From an uncultured Alistipes sp. (GTDB lineage: Bacteria > Bacteroidota > Bacteroidia > Bacteroidales > Rikenellaceae): a stretch of 64,000 bases of DNA. The stretch is taken from positions 352,783 to 416,782 of the forward strand of contig CANQDE010000002.1 of assembly GCA_947591475.1 (NCBI GenBank), given 5' to 3'. Position 1 is the stretch's first letter, and the number at the start of each line of letters is the position of its first letter. Made by a program: the position numbers and the translations under genes. Shown here one piece after another: positions 51,818-64,000 of the stretch. Under the pieces are notes generated by a model. The model was not told where the DNA came from and did not search any database. It saw only the letters and a list, made by a program, of their open reading frames with translations.

Positions 51818-53770
51818 ATGGTAAAAATCACTTTTCCCGATGGCTCGGTTAAGGAGTATGCCAAAGGGACGACCGCTTACCAAGTCGCGGAGAGTATCAG
51901 CCCTCGTTTAGCTGCCGACTCGCTGGCCGCTTCGGTAAATGGCGCGACGGTCGATCTGTCGCACCCGATCGAGGAGGATGCCTCGATCCGATTCTTCAAA
52001 TGGGAGGACGACGAAGGAAAGCACGCTTTCTGGCATACGTCGTCGCATCTGCTTGCCGAGGCCCTCGAAACGCTCTATCCGGGCATCAAGTTCGGCATCG
52101 GACCGGCGATCGAAAACGGCTTCTATTACGATGTCGATGCTCCGGTGCCCATCACCGAGGCCGATCTCCCGAAGATCGAACAGAAAATGACGGAGCTCGC
52201 CCGCAACAAGGAGGAGCTCGTGCGGCGCGAAGTGCCCAAGGCCGAGGCCTTGAAGACCTTCACCGAAAAGGGCGACCCGTATAAGGTCGAACTGATTTCC
52301 GGCCTCGAAGACGGCACGATTTCGTTCTATACCAACGGTTGCTTCACCGACCTTTGCCGCGGGCCGCACATCCCCAACACGGGGGCTATCAAGGCCATCA
52401 AACTGACCTCTGTGGCCGGTGCCTACTGGCGCGGCAACGAGCATAACAAGATGTTGACCCGCATCTACGGCATCTCGTTCCCCAAGAAGTCGATGCTCGA
52501 CGAGTATCTGGCGTTGATGGAGGAGGCCAAGAAACGCGACCACCGCAAATTGGGCAAGGAACTCGAATTGTTCACCTTCTCGCAGCGCGTGGGTCAGGGC
52601 CTGCCGTTGTGGTTGCCCAAGGGCGCCGCGCTGCGCGACCGGCTCGAACAGTTCCTGCGCAACGTGCAGAAACAATACGGGTACCAGCAGGTCATCACAC
52701 CGCATATCGGCAACAAGGATTTGTATGTTACCTCGGGCCACTATGCCAAGTATGGGAAGGATTCGTTCCAACCCATCCACACCCCCATTGAAGGCGAAGA
52801 GTACTTATTAAAACCGATGAACTGCCCGCACCATTGCGAGATTTATCGGTCGAAACCTCGTTCGTACAAGGAGTTGCCGGTTCGTCTGGCCGAGTTCGGT
52901 ACGGTGTACCGTTACGAGCAGTCGGGCGAATTGCACGGATTGACCCGTGTGCGCGGATTTACGCAGGACGACGCCCATCTGTTCGTGCGCCCCGACCAGC
53001 TGCTCGACGAGTTCGAACGGGTCATCGACATCGTGCTCTATATCTTCAAAACGCTCAAATTCGACAGCTATACGGCACAAATTTCGCTGCGTGATCCCAA
53101 CAACCGCGAAAAATATATCGGTACGGACGAGAACTGGGAAAAGGCCGAATCGGCCATCATGCAGGCCGCCAAGGAGAAGGGGCTCAATACGATCGTCGAA
53201 TACGGCGAGGCGGCTTTTTACGGCCCGAAGCTCGACTTCATGGTCAAGGATGCCATCGGCCGCAAATGGCAGTTAGGCACCATTCAGGTGGACTACAACC
53301 TGCCGGAGCGTTTCGACCTGACCTACAAGGGGGCGGACGACAAACTGCACCGACCCATCATGATCCACCGTGCGCCGTTCGGTTCGATGGAACGGTTCGT
53401 CGCCGTGCTGTTGGAGCATACGGGCGGGAAATTGCCGTTGTGGCTGTCGCCCGATCAGGTCGTCGTGCTGCCCATTTCGGAGAAGTACAACGACTACGCC
53501 GAAGAGGTCGTGAAGTATCTGAACGACCGCGATGTCCGTGCGCAGATCGACGACCGCAACGAAAAAATCGGCCGCAAAATCCGCGACAACGAACTGAAAC
53601 GCATTCCGTTCCTGTTGATCGTGGGCGAAAAGGAGGCCTCCGAAGGGCTCGTATCGGTACGTGCGCAGGGCGAGGGCGACAAGGGGCAGATGAAACTCGA
53701 CGCCTTCTGCGAACTGGTCGCCGGATTAGTCAAGCAGGAGACCGAAGCCAATAAACTGAAAATCAACTAA
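51818..53770 (+). CDS. thrS: Threonine--tRNA ligase
   Basis: A 650-residue class II synthetase. The TGS domain (1-60), the editing domain with '[11 protein letters not shown]' and '[13 protein letters not shown]', the catalytic core with motif 2 '[14 protein letters not shown]' and '[16 protein letters not shown]', motif 3 '[13 protein letters not shown]', and the anticodon-binding domain are all present. Its TAA stop is in the same frame as the following infC, which starts about 10 nt later. Confidence 0.98.
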   Translation: MVKITFPDGSVKEYAKGTTAYQVAESISPRLAADSLAASVNGATVDLSHPIEEDASIRFFKWEDDEGKHAFWHTSSHLLAEALETLYPGIKFGIGPAIENGFYYDVDAPVPITEADLPKIEQKMTELARNKEELVRREVPKAEALKTFTEKGDPYKVELISGLEDGTISFYTNGCFTDLCRGPHIPNTGAIKAIKLTSVAGAYWRGNEHNKMLTRIYGISFPKKSMLDEYLALMEEAKKRDHRKLGKELELFTFSQRVGQGLPLWLPKGAALRDRLEQFLRNVQKQYGYQQVITPHIGNKDLYVTSGHYAKYGKDSFQPIHTPIEGEEYLLKPMNCPHHCEIYRSKPRSYKELPVRLAEFGTVYRYEQSGELHGLTRVRGFTQDDAHLFVRPDQLLDEFERVIDIVLYIFKTLKFDSYTAQISLRDPNNREKYIGTDENWEKAESAIMQAAKEKGLNTIVEYGEAAFYGPKLDFMVKDAIGRKWQLGTIQVDYNLPERFDLTYKGADDKLHRPIMIHRAPFGSMERFVAVLLEHTGGKLPLWLSPDQVVVLPISEKYNDYAEEVVKYLNDRDVRAQIDDRNEKIGRKIRDNELKRIPFLLIVGEKEASEGLVSVRAQGEGDKGQMKLDAFCELVAGLVKQETEANKLKIN

Positions 53771-53779
53771 TACTTTACC

Positions 53780-54403
53780 ATTATCGCAGCACCAAAACCA
53801 TTCCCGCCGAGACCGTTCACTCCCGGGAATAACCGGCCGAAACCGGCCGCCGGAAAAGATCCCCGTTTCGGGCGCAGACTGCCTGAAAAAGAGAATCCCC
53901 ATCGCATCAACGAGCAGATTACGGCTCCCGAGGTGCGTGTGGTGGGCGAAAACGTCGAGCAGCCGCGGGTCATGCCGATCCGCGAGGCGCTTCGGCTTGC
54001 CGATGAACTCGAACTCGATCTGATCGAGATTTCGCCGAAAGCCGATCCTCCCGTATGCCGCATTGCGGACTACCAGAAGTTCCTCTACCAGCAGCGGAAG
54101 AAAGCCAAGGAGATCAAGGCCAACCAGACGAAGGTCGTGGTCAAGGAGATCCGCTTCGGGCCGCAGACCGACGACCATGACTACAACTTCAAGTTGAAGC
54201 ATGCGCAGAACTTTTTGAAAGAGGGGGCCAAGGTGAAGGCCTATGTCTTCTTCCGCGGACGCTCCATCGTCTTCAAGGAGCAGGGCGAGATTCTGTTGTT
54301 GCGCTTCGCCACCGATTTGGAGGAGGTCGCCAAGGTCGAGATGATGCCGAAATTGGATGGCAAGAAGATGAACATGATGCTTGCGCCCAAGAGCAAGAAG
54401 TAG
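53780..54403 (+). CDS. infC: Translation initiation factor IF-3, non-canonical ATT start
   Basis: IF-3 checks start-codon pairing on the 30S subunit. The ORF track begins at a GTG (53933), but in-frame sequence upstream encodes the universally conserved 'HRINEQI' and '[12 protein letters not shown]', so the real start is earlier. Between the thrS stop (53770) and 53933 there is no ATG, GTG or TTG in frame; ATT at 53780 (or ATC at 53783) is the only start compatible with the known infC habit of using AUU. This gives 207 residues with a basic, Pro-rich N-terminus. The N-domain, linker and C-domain ('[20 protein letters not shown]', 'VYFFRGRS'-type '[12 protein letters not shown]') are intact. 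Confidence 0.93.
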   Translation: MIAAPKPFPPRPFTPGNNRPKPAAGKDPRFGRRLPEKENPHRINEQITAPEVRVVGENVEQPRVMPIREALRLADELELDLIEISPKADPPVCRIADYQKFLYQQRKKAKEIKANQTKVVVKEIRFGPQTDDHDYNFKLKHAQNFLKEGAKVKAYVFFRGRSIVFKEQGEILLLRFATDLEEVAKVEMMPKLDGKKMNMMLAPKSKK

Positions 54404-54456
54404 CCGCTTGTCGGAAATCGCCGACGAATCGGTCGGCCGGCTTCCGTCGGAATATG

Positions 54457-54492
54457 AAAAAAGCGATTGCAGTTGTCTGCAATCGCTTTTTT
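54457..54492. terminator. Bidirectional intrinsic terminator between infC and clpB
   Basis: AAAAAAGCGATTGCAG-TTGT-CTGCAATCGCTTTTTT: perfect stem with A- and T-runs, serving infC (plus) and clpB (minus). rpmI and rplT, which often follow infC, are not here. Confidence 0.93.
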
Positions 54493-54543
54493 ATTAACAG
54501 GCCGAAGTGCTTAGGTCGGTACTTTGTTGGCCTTTGCGAACCG

Positions 54544-57138
<2,595 letters not shown>

Positions 57139-57307
57139 ATCGTTGTGTTTTTCGATTGCGTGTTCGACGGGCTTTCCCGCAAAGCGCTTGCCACGCCGCC
57201 GATTCCCGACATCTTGGCCGATTTTGGCAGTTGCGGTATGCCAACTCGTGCCACAATACGCCAAAACGACTACCGTGTCGCGACAAAATGACTTCCTTCT
57301 AAAAGTA

Positions 57308-57400
57308 GCGGGGCGAAGCCTGCGGACGGAACGACACGCAAGTGGCGGGCCTCCGCGGGCGGAGGCTTCGGCCCGCGCGGCCCGTCGGGCTGCCATTATA
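57308..57400. repeat. GC-rich dispersed repeat, copy 2
   Basis: Nearly identical to 18611-18700, including GGCGGGCCTCCGCGGGCGGAGGCTTCGGCCCGCGCGGCCCGTCGGGC (shown as one reference only by its ends). It lies in the 414-nt divergent gap between clpB and dnaX, which also holds the promoter-carrying repeat; no gene is seen there. Confidence 0.75.
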
Positions 57401-57486
57401 AAGGCTGTTTTTGAAATGGGTTGGCAGCGAAGAAAGCGTTGAAAAGCATGGTAACGATCTAACGCATCGGGAACGCCTTTTAAAAG

Positions 57487-57544
57487 GCGCGCCTCGGCAA
57501 TGCTCAAATAAATTTGGCATTGCCCTCGGCTTTTCGTATCTTTG
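57487..57544 (+). repeat. Dispersed promoter-carrying repeat, copy 3, serving dnaX
   Basis: TTTG at 57513-57516, 20-nt spacer, TATCTTTG at 57537-57544: full promoter consensus inside the same repeat found at 37391-37491. The box ends 8 nt before the dnaX ATG (57553), so the dnaX mRNA should be leaderless or nearly so. Confidence 0.8.
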
Positions 57545-57552
57545 GCGTTGCT

Positions 57553-59394
<1,842 letters not shown>

Positions 59395-59421
59395 CGGCGG
59401 CGTTCGCGAACGGACGGTTGG

Positions 59422-59553
59422 ACGGTCGTAAGCTTGATTAGTTTCGGCTGCTTGACTGAAGCCCCCGCCAAGGCGGGGGTTTAGGGGTGGGTCAAACCTG
59501 CATACGCGGCCAAAGGCCGCGAGAACAGCGGTCGATTCGAAAAACGCGGGTGC
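59422..59553 (+). repeat. Interspersed double-hairpin repeat, copy C (upstream of tyrS)
   Basis: GGTCGTAAGCTTGATTAGTTTCGG..., CCCCCGCC/GGCGGGGG hairpin, GGGTGGGTCAAACCTGCAT, CGCGGCC-AAA-GGCCGCG hairpin, then GAACAGCGGTCGATTCGAAAAACGCGGGT. It is 31 nt before the tyrS ATG, so it almost certainly lies in the tyrS leader or spans its promoter. Confidence 0.85.
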
Positions 59554-59584
59554 AAGAAAGTATAGAATCGCGATAAGACAAAAT

Positions 59585-60880
59585 ATGGGAACCAAAAATT
59601 TTATCGAAGAACTCGAATGGCGCGGGATGATCCACACGATCATGCCCGGCGCGAAGGAACAACTCGAAAAGGAGATGACGACGGCCTATCTGGGAATCGA
59701 CCCTACGGCCGATTCGTTGCATATCGGCCACTTGGTCGGCGTGATGATTCTGAAACACTTCCAGTTGTGCGGCCATCGTCCGCTGGCGCTGGTCGGCGGG
59801 GCTACGGGCATGATCGGCGATCCGTCGGGTAAGTCGCAGGAACGCAATCTGCTCGACGAACCGACCTTGCGCCATAATCAGGAGGCCATCAAACGTCAGT
59901 TGGCCAAGCTGCTCGATTTCGAATCCGATGCGCCCAATGCCGCCGTGATGGTCAACAATTACGATTGGATGAAGGAGTTTTCGTTTCTGGACTTCATCCG
60001 CGACATCGGCAAACTCATCACGGTCAACTATATGATGGCCAAGGATTCCGTCAAGAAACGCTTCAACGGCGAGGGCGACGGCATGTCCTTCACAGAGTTC
60101 ACCTACCAGCTCGTGCAGGGCTACGACTTCATGCACCTTTACGAGACGATGAACTGCAAAATCCAGCTCGGCGGCGCCGACCAGTGGGGCAATATCACCA
60201 CCGGTACGGAGCTGATCCGCCGTAAGTTGGGCGGCGAGGCCTACGCCATCACCTGCCCGCTCATCACCAAAGCCGACGGCACGAAGTTCGGCAAGACCGA
60301 GAGCGGCAACGTCTGGCTCGATCCGCGCTATACGTCGCCTTACAAGTTCTACCAGTTCTGGCTGAACGTCAGCGACGAGGATGCCGAGCGGTATATCAAG
60401 ATTTTCACGCTGCTTGACCGCGAAACCATCGAAGGACTGATTGCCGAGCATCGCGCTGCGCCGCATCTGCGCATTTTGCAGAAGCGTCTGGCCGAGGAGA
60501 TTACGACGATGATCCACTCCCGCGAGGAGTACGAAAAGGCGGCCAACGCATCGGCGATTCTGTTCGGCGGTGCGGCTCCCGAAACGCTGCGGAGCATCGA
60601 CGAAATGACCTTGTTGCAGGTGTTCGAGGGCGTGCCGCAGTTCCGCATCGCGCGGACGGATTTGGGGGCTTTGCCGTTCATCGAGCTTTGCGCCGAAAAG
60701 ACGCAGATTTTCCCGTCGAAAGGCGAGTGCCGCAAGATGGTGCAGGGCGGCGGTGTGTCGCTCAACAAGGAGAAGGTGGCCGATCCGATGCGTGCGCTGA
60801 CGGAGGCTGACCTGCTGGCCGGAAAATACCTCCTCGTGCAGAAGGGCAAGAAAAATTATTATTTGGTGATAGCGGAGTAG
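59585..60880 (+). CDS. tyrS: Tyrosine--tRNA ligase
   Basis: A 431-residue class I synthetase. '[11 protein letters not shown]' is the HIGH motif, '[13 protein letters not shown]' the KMSKS-like loop, '[25 protein letters not shown]' (by region) the Tyr/ATP pocket. The C-terminal S4-type RNA-binding domain ('[16 protein letters not shown]') is present. folB follows 21 nt later. Confidence 0.97.
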   Translation: MGTKNFIEELEWRGMIHTIMPGAKEQLEKEMTTAYLGIDPTADSLHIGHLVGVMILKHFQLCGHRPLALVGGATGMIGDPSGKSQERNLLDEPTLRHNQEAIKRQLAKLLDFESDAPNAAVMVNNYDWMKEFSFLDFIRDIGKLITVNYMMAKDSVKKRFNGEGDGMSFTEFTYQLVQGYDFMHLYETMNCKIQLGGADQWGNITTGTELIRRKLGGEAYAITCPLITKADGTKFGKTESGNVWLDPRYTSPYKFYQFWLNVSDEDAERYIKIFTLLDRETIEGLIAEHRAAPHLRILQKRLAEEITTMIHSREEYEKAANASAILFGGAAPETLRSIDEMTLLQVFEGVPQFRIARTDLGALPFIELCAEKTQIFPSKGECRKMVQGGGVSLNKEKVADPMRALTEADLLAGKYLLVQKGKKNYYLVIAE

Positions 60881-60901
60881 GGGAGCCTGCCGCTGCGAAA
60901 A

Positions 60902-61264
60902 ATGAGCGGAATGCAATACGAAATCGTGCTCGACCGCATGGAGTTCCGCGCCTTTCACGGGTGCTACGAGCTCGAACGGCAAGTGGGCAACCGTTTCACG
61001 GTCGATCTGACCGTTACGGCGGAGCTCGGGCGCGTGGCCGAGGAGGACAGCGTCGAACAGGCCGTCAACTATCTGACGGTCTATGAAATCGTGCGGGTGC
61101 AGATGCGAATTACGCAACGCACCATCGAGCGGGTGGCGGCGAATATCATCGACGCACTTTACGCCGCTTTTCCGCAGATCGTGCACGTGCGCTGTACCGT
61201 GTCGAAGCTGGCTCCGCCGTTGGGCGGCAAGGTCGCCAAAGTGAGCGTTGCGTTGGAAAAATAG
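60902..61264 (+). CDS. folB: Dihydroneopterin aldolase
   Basis: A 120-residue folate-pathway enzyme converting dihydroneopterin to 6-hydroxymethyl-dihydropterin. 'MEFRAFHGCYELERQVGNRF' is the signature start, with the pterin-binding Glu in 'CYELE'; 'KLAPPLGGKVAKVSVAL' is the usual end with the catalytic Lys. A slightly longer-than-minimal N-terminus is chosen at ATG 60902; ATG 60911 is an alternative. Confidence 0.92.
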   Translation: MSGMQYEIVLDRMEFRAFHGCYELERQVGNRFTVDLTVTAELGRVAEEDSVEQAVNYLTVYEIVRVQMRITQRTIERVAANIIDALYAAFPQIVHVRCTVSKLAPPLGGKVAKVSVALEK

Positions 61265-61330
61265 AACAGGGCGGGTATCCAGAACCGGTGCGGATGCCCA
61301 CCCGTTGTTATCGATAAGGTTAGGTTATTT

Positions 61331-62686
61331 ATGGTACATCGTTCGCAGGGCCGCGCTACGTTGGGCGGCAAGTTGAGTGCGGTGCTCGTCGCGGCCGGAA
61401 GTTCGGTCGGACTGGGCAACATCTGGCGGTTTCCCTATGTCGTCGGCGAAAACGGCGGCGGAGCGTTTTTGGTCATCTACGTGCTGTGCGTGCTGTTGTT
61501 CGGGCTGCCCATCATGTTGGCCGAGTTTTCGGTGGGGCGCGCTTCGCATCGCAACGCCGTCGGTGCCTACCGCAAATTGGACCGCCGTTGGAAATTCTTG
61601 GGCTACAACGGCGTGCTGGCCGCCTTTCTGATTCTCGGGTTCTATTTCGTCGTGTCGGGATGGACGGCCGAATACATGGTGCAGTCCGTTACGGGCGGAT
61701 TGGCCCATTGTACCGCTCCCGAGCAGTACGCCGCTTTTTTCGAGGGGTTCATCGCCCACCCGTGGCGGCCGTTGGTCTATACCGGTCTGTTCATTCTGGC
61801 GACCCACGTCATCATCGCGATGGGCGTGCAGAAAGGGATCGAACGCTCGTCTAAGTTGTTGATGCCGCTGCTGTTGGTCGTTCTGCTCGCTTTGGCCGTT
61901 CACTCGCTGCTGATGCCGGGCGGTGGCGAAGGCCTGCGCTTCCTGTTCCGGCCCGATTTCTCGAAAGTAACCCCCGCTACCGTGCTGGTGGCGATGGGGC
62001 AGGCCTTCTTCTCGCTCTCCATCGGATTGGGAACGATGGTAACGTATGCTTCGTATTTCAAGCCCGAAACCGATCTTCGGAAAACGGCTTTCAACGTAAC
62101 GCTGCTCGACACGCTGGTCGCCGTGTTGGCGGGCGTGGTCATCTTTCCGGCGGTGTTCAGTGTCGGCATCGCACCGACGTCGGGCCCCTCGCTGGTTTTC
62201 ATTACGCTGCCCGGGATTTTTAACGGCATGCCGTTGAGCATGGTGTGGTCGACGGTCTTTTTCCTGCTGTTGGTCATCGCGGCCCTGACCTCGACCCTCT
62301 CGCTGCATGAGGTGCTCACGGCCTATATGCAAGAGGAATGGGGCTTGAGCCGTCGGCGTGCCGCTTGGACTACCACCGCAGCGACGGCTGCGCTGGGTGC
62401 GTTGGCTTCGCTCTCGTTAGGCGTGCTCGGCGGCTGGAAAATCTGCGGGCTCAACATCTTCGATTCGCTCGATTATCTGACGGCCAACATCCTGCTGCCG
62501 GCGGGCGGATTCGTAACCTGCATTTTCGTGGGCTGGTTCATGGACCGGCGGAAATTCGAGGCACAAATCACCAACAACGGCGCTTTTCGTGCGTGGTTTT
62601 TCGTGGCGCTACGGTGGCTGCTGCGCTATTTTTGCCCCGTTGTGCTGCTGTTGATGTTCCTCGACAATCTGAAAGTTTTTCATTAG
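61331..62686 (+). CDS. Sodium-dependent transporter, SNF/NSS family
   Basis: A 451-residue LeuT-fold symporter with eleven or so membrane helices. 'GSSVGLGNIWRFPYVVGENGGGAF' (by region) is the NSS signature in TM1, where Na+ and substrate bind. TM6 to TM8 regions are recognisable ('SLSIGLGTMVTYASY', 'ALTSTLSLHEVL'). Bacterial members usually take up amino acids; the substrate is not determinable. An imperfect inverted repeat (GGGCGGGTATCC / GGATGCCCACCC) lies in the gap after folB. Confidence 0.93.
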   Translation: MVHRSQGRATLGGKLSAVLVAAGSSVGLGNIWRFPYVVGENGGGAFLVIYVLCVLLFGLPIMLAEFSVGRASHRNAVGAYRKLDRRWKFLGYNGVLAAFLILGFYFVVSGWTAEYMVQSVTGGLAHCTAPEQYAAFFEGFIAHPWRPLVYTGLFILATHVIIAMGVQKGIERSSKLLMPLLLVVLLALAVHSLLMPGGGEGLRFLFRPDFSKVTPATVLVAMGQAFFSLSIGLGTMVTYASYFKPETDLRKTAFNVTLLDTLVAVLAGVVIFPAVFSVGIAPTSGPSLVFITLPGIFNGMPLSMVWSTVFFLLLVIAALTSTLSLHEVLTAYMQEEWGLSRRRAAWTTTAATAALGALASLSLGVLGGWKICGLNIFDSLDYLTANILLPAGGFVTCIFVGWFMDRRKFEAQITNNGAFRAWFFVALRWLLRYFCPVVLLLMFLDNLKVFH

Positions 62687-62770
62687 CCTTCGGCTCTTCG
62701 CGGCGGGCGAAAAAGGACGAACACGCCCTTGCTGCGGCGTGAGGCGCGGATTTTGCACCTCGGTCGGCGT

Positions 62771-64000
62771 ATGCAATCGCTGCTGAGACGTTGGACGGAT
62801 GCCCTTTTGGAGAAAGTCGGTTTGAGTTCGGCAACCGAGAACGGATGGGACTTGTGGGTCGCTCTGTTGTTGGTGCTGTTGGTCGGCGTGCTCTTCGATT
62901 TCGTGTGTCGGCTGACGCTCGCCCGCGGAATGCGCCGCCTTGTGGAGCATACCCGCGTCAAATGGGACGACGAACTGTTCAGCATGCCCGTACTGAACCA
63001 CTCCTGCCATGTGTTGAGCGCGATTCTGCTGTCGGTGATGCTGCCGGTCGTTTTCGAGGAGGACAGCCATGCGCGGACGCTGCTCAATCGGTTGATGCAG
63101 AGCTATGTCATCATCACCGTCTGCCGGTTGCTCTGCGTCTTGATCCGTGCGGGGTTCCGGATTGCTGTCCGCCGTCCCGCCTGGCAGAACAAACCCATCA
63201 AGGGGCTGCGTCAGACGGCGCAAGGCATCGTCGTACTGATAAGCGTCGTGTTGATTATTTCCATCCTGGTCGGCCGTTCGCCTACTTTCCTGTTGACCGG
63301 TCTGGGCGCCTCGGCGGCCGTCTTGATGCTTATATTCAAAGACAGCATCCTCGGATTCGTGTCGGGCATCCAGCTTTCGGTCAACGACATGTTGCAGGTG
63401 GGCGACTGGATCGAGATGACGAAATACGGCGCCAACGGCGTCGTCATCGAGGTAACCCTCACGACCGTGAAAATCCGCAATTACGACAATACGGTCGTTA
63501 CGTTGCCGCCCTATCTGTTGGTGAGCGATTCGTTCCAGAATTGGCAGGCGATGAAACGGTCGGGCGGACGGCGCGTCATGCGGTCGGTCTCCATCGACAT
63601 TTCGTCCGTCCGTTTTTGCACGCCCGAGCGGTTGGAACGCTTCCGGCGCATCGGCCTCGTGCGCGAATACATCGAGACCGTCGAGCAACAGTACGCCGCT
63701 TATAATGCGGCTCACGGCCTTTCGCCGACCGATTCGGAGAGCGGTGCAGGGGCCGACGGGCTGCGACTGACCAATTTAGAGATTTTCCGCAACTATCTGA
63801 TCGCCTATTTGCGGTCGGCGGTTCCGATACGGGAGGACATGACGCTTATGGTGAGACAGTTGCAACCGTCGGACACGGGCGTGCCGCTGCAGCTCTATTT
63901 TTTCACCGATACGGTCGTGTGGCAGGAGTACGAACGGATCCAGTCCGAAGTCTTTTCGCATGTCATGGCTGTCGTGGGGGAGTTCGACCTGCGGATTTTC
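62771..64000 (+). CDS. Mechanosensitive ion channel, MscS family (3' end outside window)
   Basis: Open for 410 codons from ATG 62771 to the window edge; the ORF track lists only out-of-frame shadows here. It reads as a YbdG/MscM-like MscS channel: about five membrane helices, the pore helix 'LTGLGASAAVLMLIFKDSILGF' (by region, Gly/Ala-rich), and the beta domain 'VGDWIEMTKYGANGVVIEV' and 'TVVTLPPYLLVSDSFQNW'. Such channels release solutes on osmotic downshock. An in-frame TTG at 62729 is an alternative start. Confidence 0.9.
   Translation, partial: MQSLLRRWTDALLEKVGLSSATENGWDLWVALLLVLLVGVLFDFVCRLTLARGMRRLVEHTRVKWDDELFSMPVLNHSCHVLSAILLSVMLPVVFEEDSHARTLLNRLMQSYVIITVCRLLCVLIRAGFRIAVRRPAWQNKPIKGLRQTAQGIVVLISVVLIISILVGRSPTFLLTGLGASAAVLMLIFKDSILGFVSGIQLSVNDMLQVGDWIEMTKYGANGVVIEVTLTTVKIRNYDNTVVTLPPYLLVSDSFQNWQAMKRSGGRRVMRSVSIDISSVRFCTPERLERFRRIGLVREYIETVEQQYAAYNAAHGLSPTDSESGAGADGLRLTNLEIFRNYLIAYLRSAVPIREDMTLMVRQLQPSDTGVPLQLYFFTDTVVWQEYERIQSEVFSHVMAVVGEFDLRIF

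Noticed and set aside
59492-61186. 564-residue minus-strand ORF
   Set aside because: Antisense to tyrS and folB, both clearly real.
62791-63705. 304-residue plus-strand ORF
   Set aside because: Out-of-frame shadow of the MscS channel gene, which is open in another frame from 62771 to the window end.

Overview
The window looks like a chromosomal segment of a GC-rich Bacteroidales bacterium, most likely Alistipes or a close relative (Rikenellaceae). Evidence seen directly: many genes are preceded by the Bacteroidetes promoter box TAnnTTTG, in the best cases with TTTG 20 nt upstream; there is a complete rnf cluster, a DAHP synthase-chorismate mutase fusion, and RteC and CTnDOT-type integrase genes. 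The genus is inference; the order is fairly secure.

Layout. (1) 1-7.9 kb is a decayed integrative element: the end of one tyrosine recombinase, a complete second one, a RhuM-like protein, then a strikingly AT-rich three-gene cassette (sce7726-like PD-(D/E)XK-type protein, sce7725-like protein, Zn-ribbon/RES-domain protein), a ~300 bp imperfect palindrome, a non-coding mobilization region, a frameshifted mobA, rteC and a truncated MmcQ/YjbR gene. No relaxase, coupling ATPase or tra gene is visible. (2) 7.9-15.9 kb: a LytTR regulator/histidine kinase pair divergent from a three-gene RND efflux operon, then a small PepSY-like secreted protein. (3) 15.9-22 kb: SnoaL-like protein, radical SAM protein, AraC regulator, Hsp20 and a Ca2+-type P-ATPase. 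(4) 22-28 kb: the elongasome operon mreB-mreC-mreD-mrdA-rodA, running straight into the P-ATPase gene. (5) 28-42 kb: DAHP synthase-chorismate mutase, GH3 glycosidase, tig-clpP-clpX, transketolase, a PLP aminotransferase, an HxlR regulator, tRNA-Ser and an LTA-synthase-like gene broken by one in-frame TGA. (6) 42-49.4 kb: nadE-rseC-rnfBCDGEA on the minus strand. (7) 49.4-64 kb: HxlR regulator, tRNA-Glu, pdxA, thrS-infC, clpB, dnaX, tyrS, folB, an SNF-family transporter and a MscS channel cut by the window edge.

The most interesting items are the sce7726/sce7725/RES cassette (candidate NAD-depleting defence or toxin module), an A10 tract in dnaX placed where slippage in either direction would make a gamma-like product, a non-canonical ATT start of infC, a family of hairpin repeats with covariation upstream of thrS, tyrS and an hxlR gene, dispersed repeats that carry a complete promoter, a candidate small RNA downstream of tkt, and a nadE whose glutaminase domain appears to lack its catalytic cysteine. 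All function calls come from reading the translations and from memory of protein families; no database search was run.
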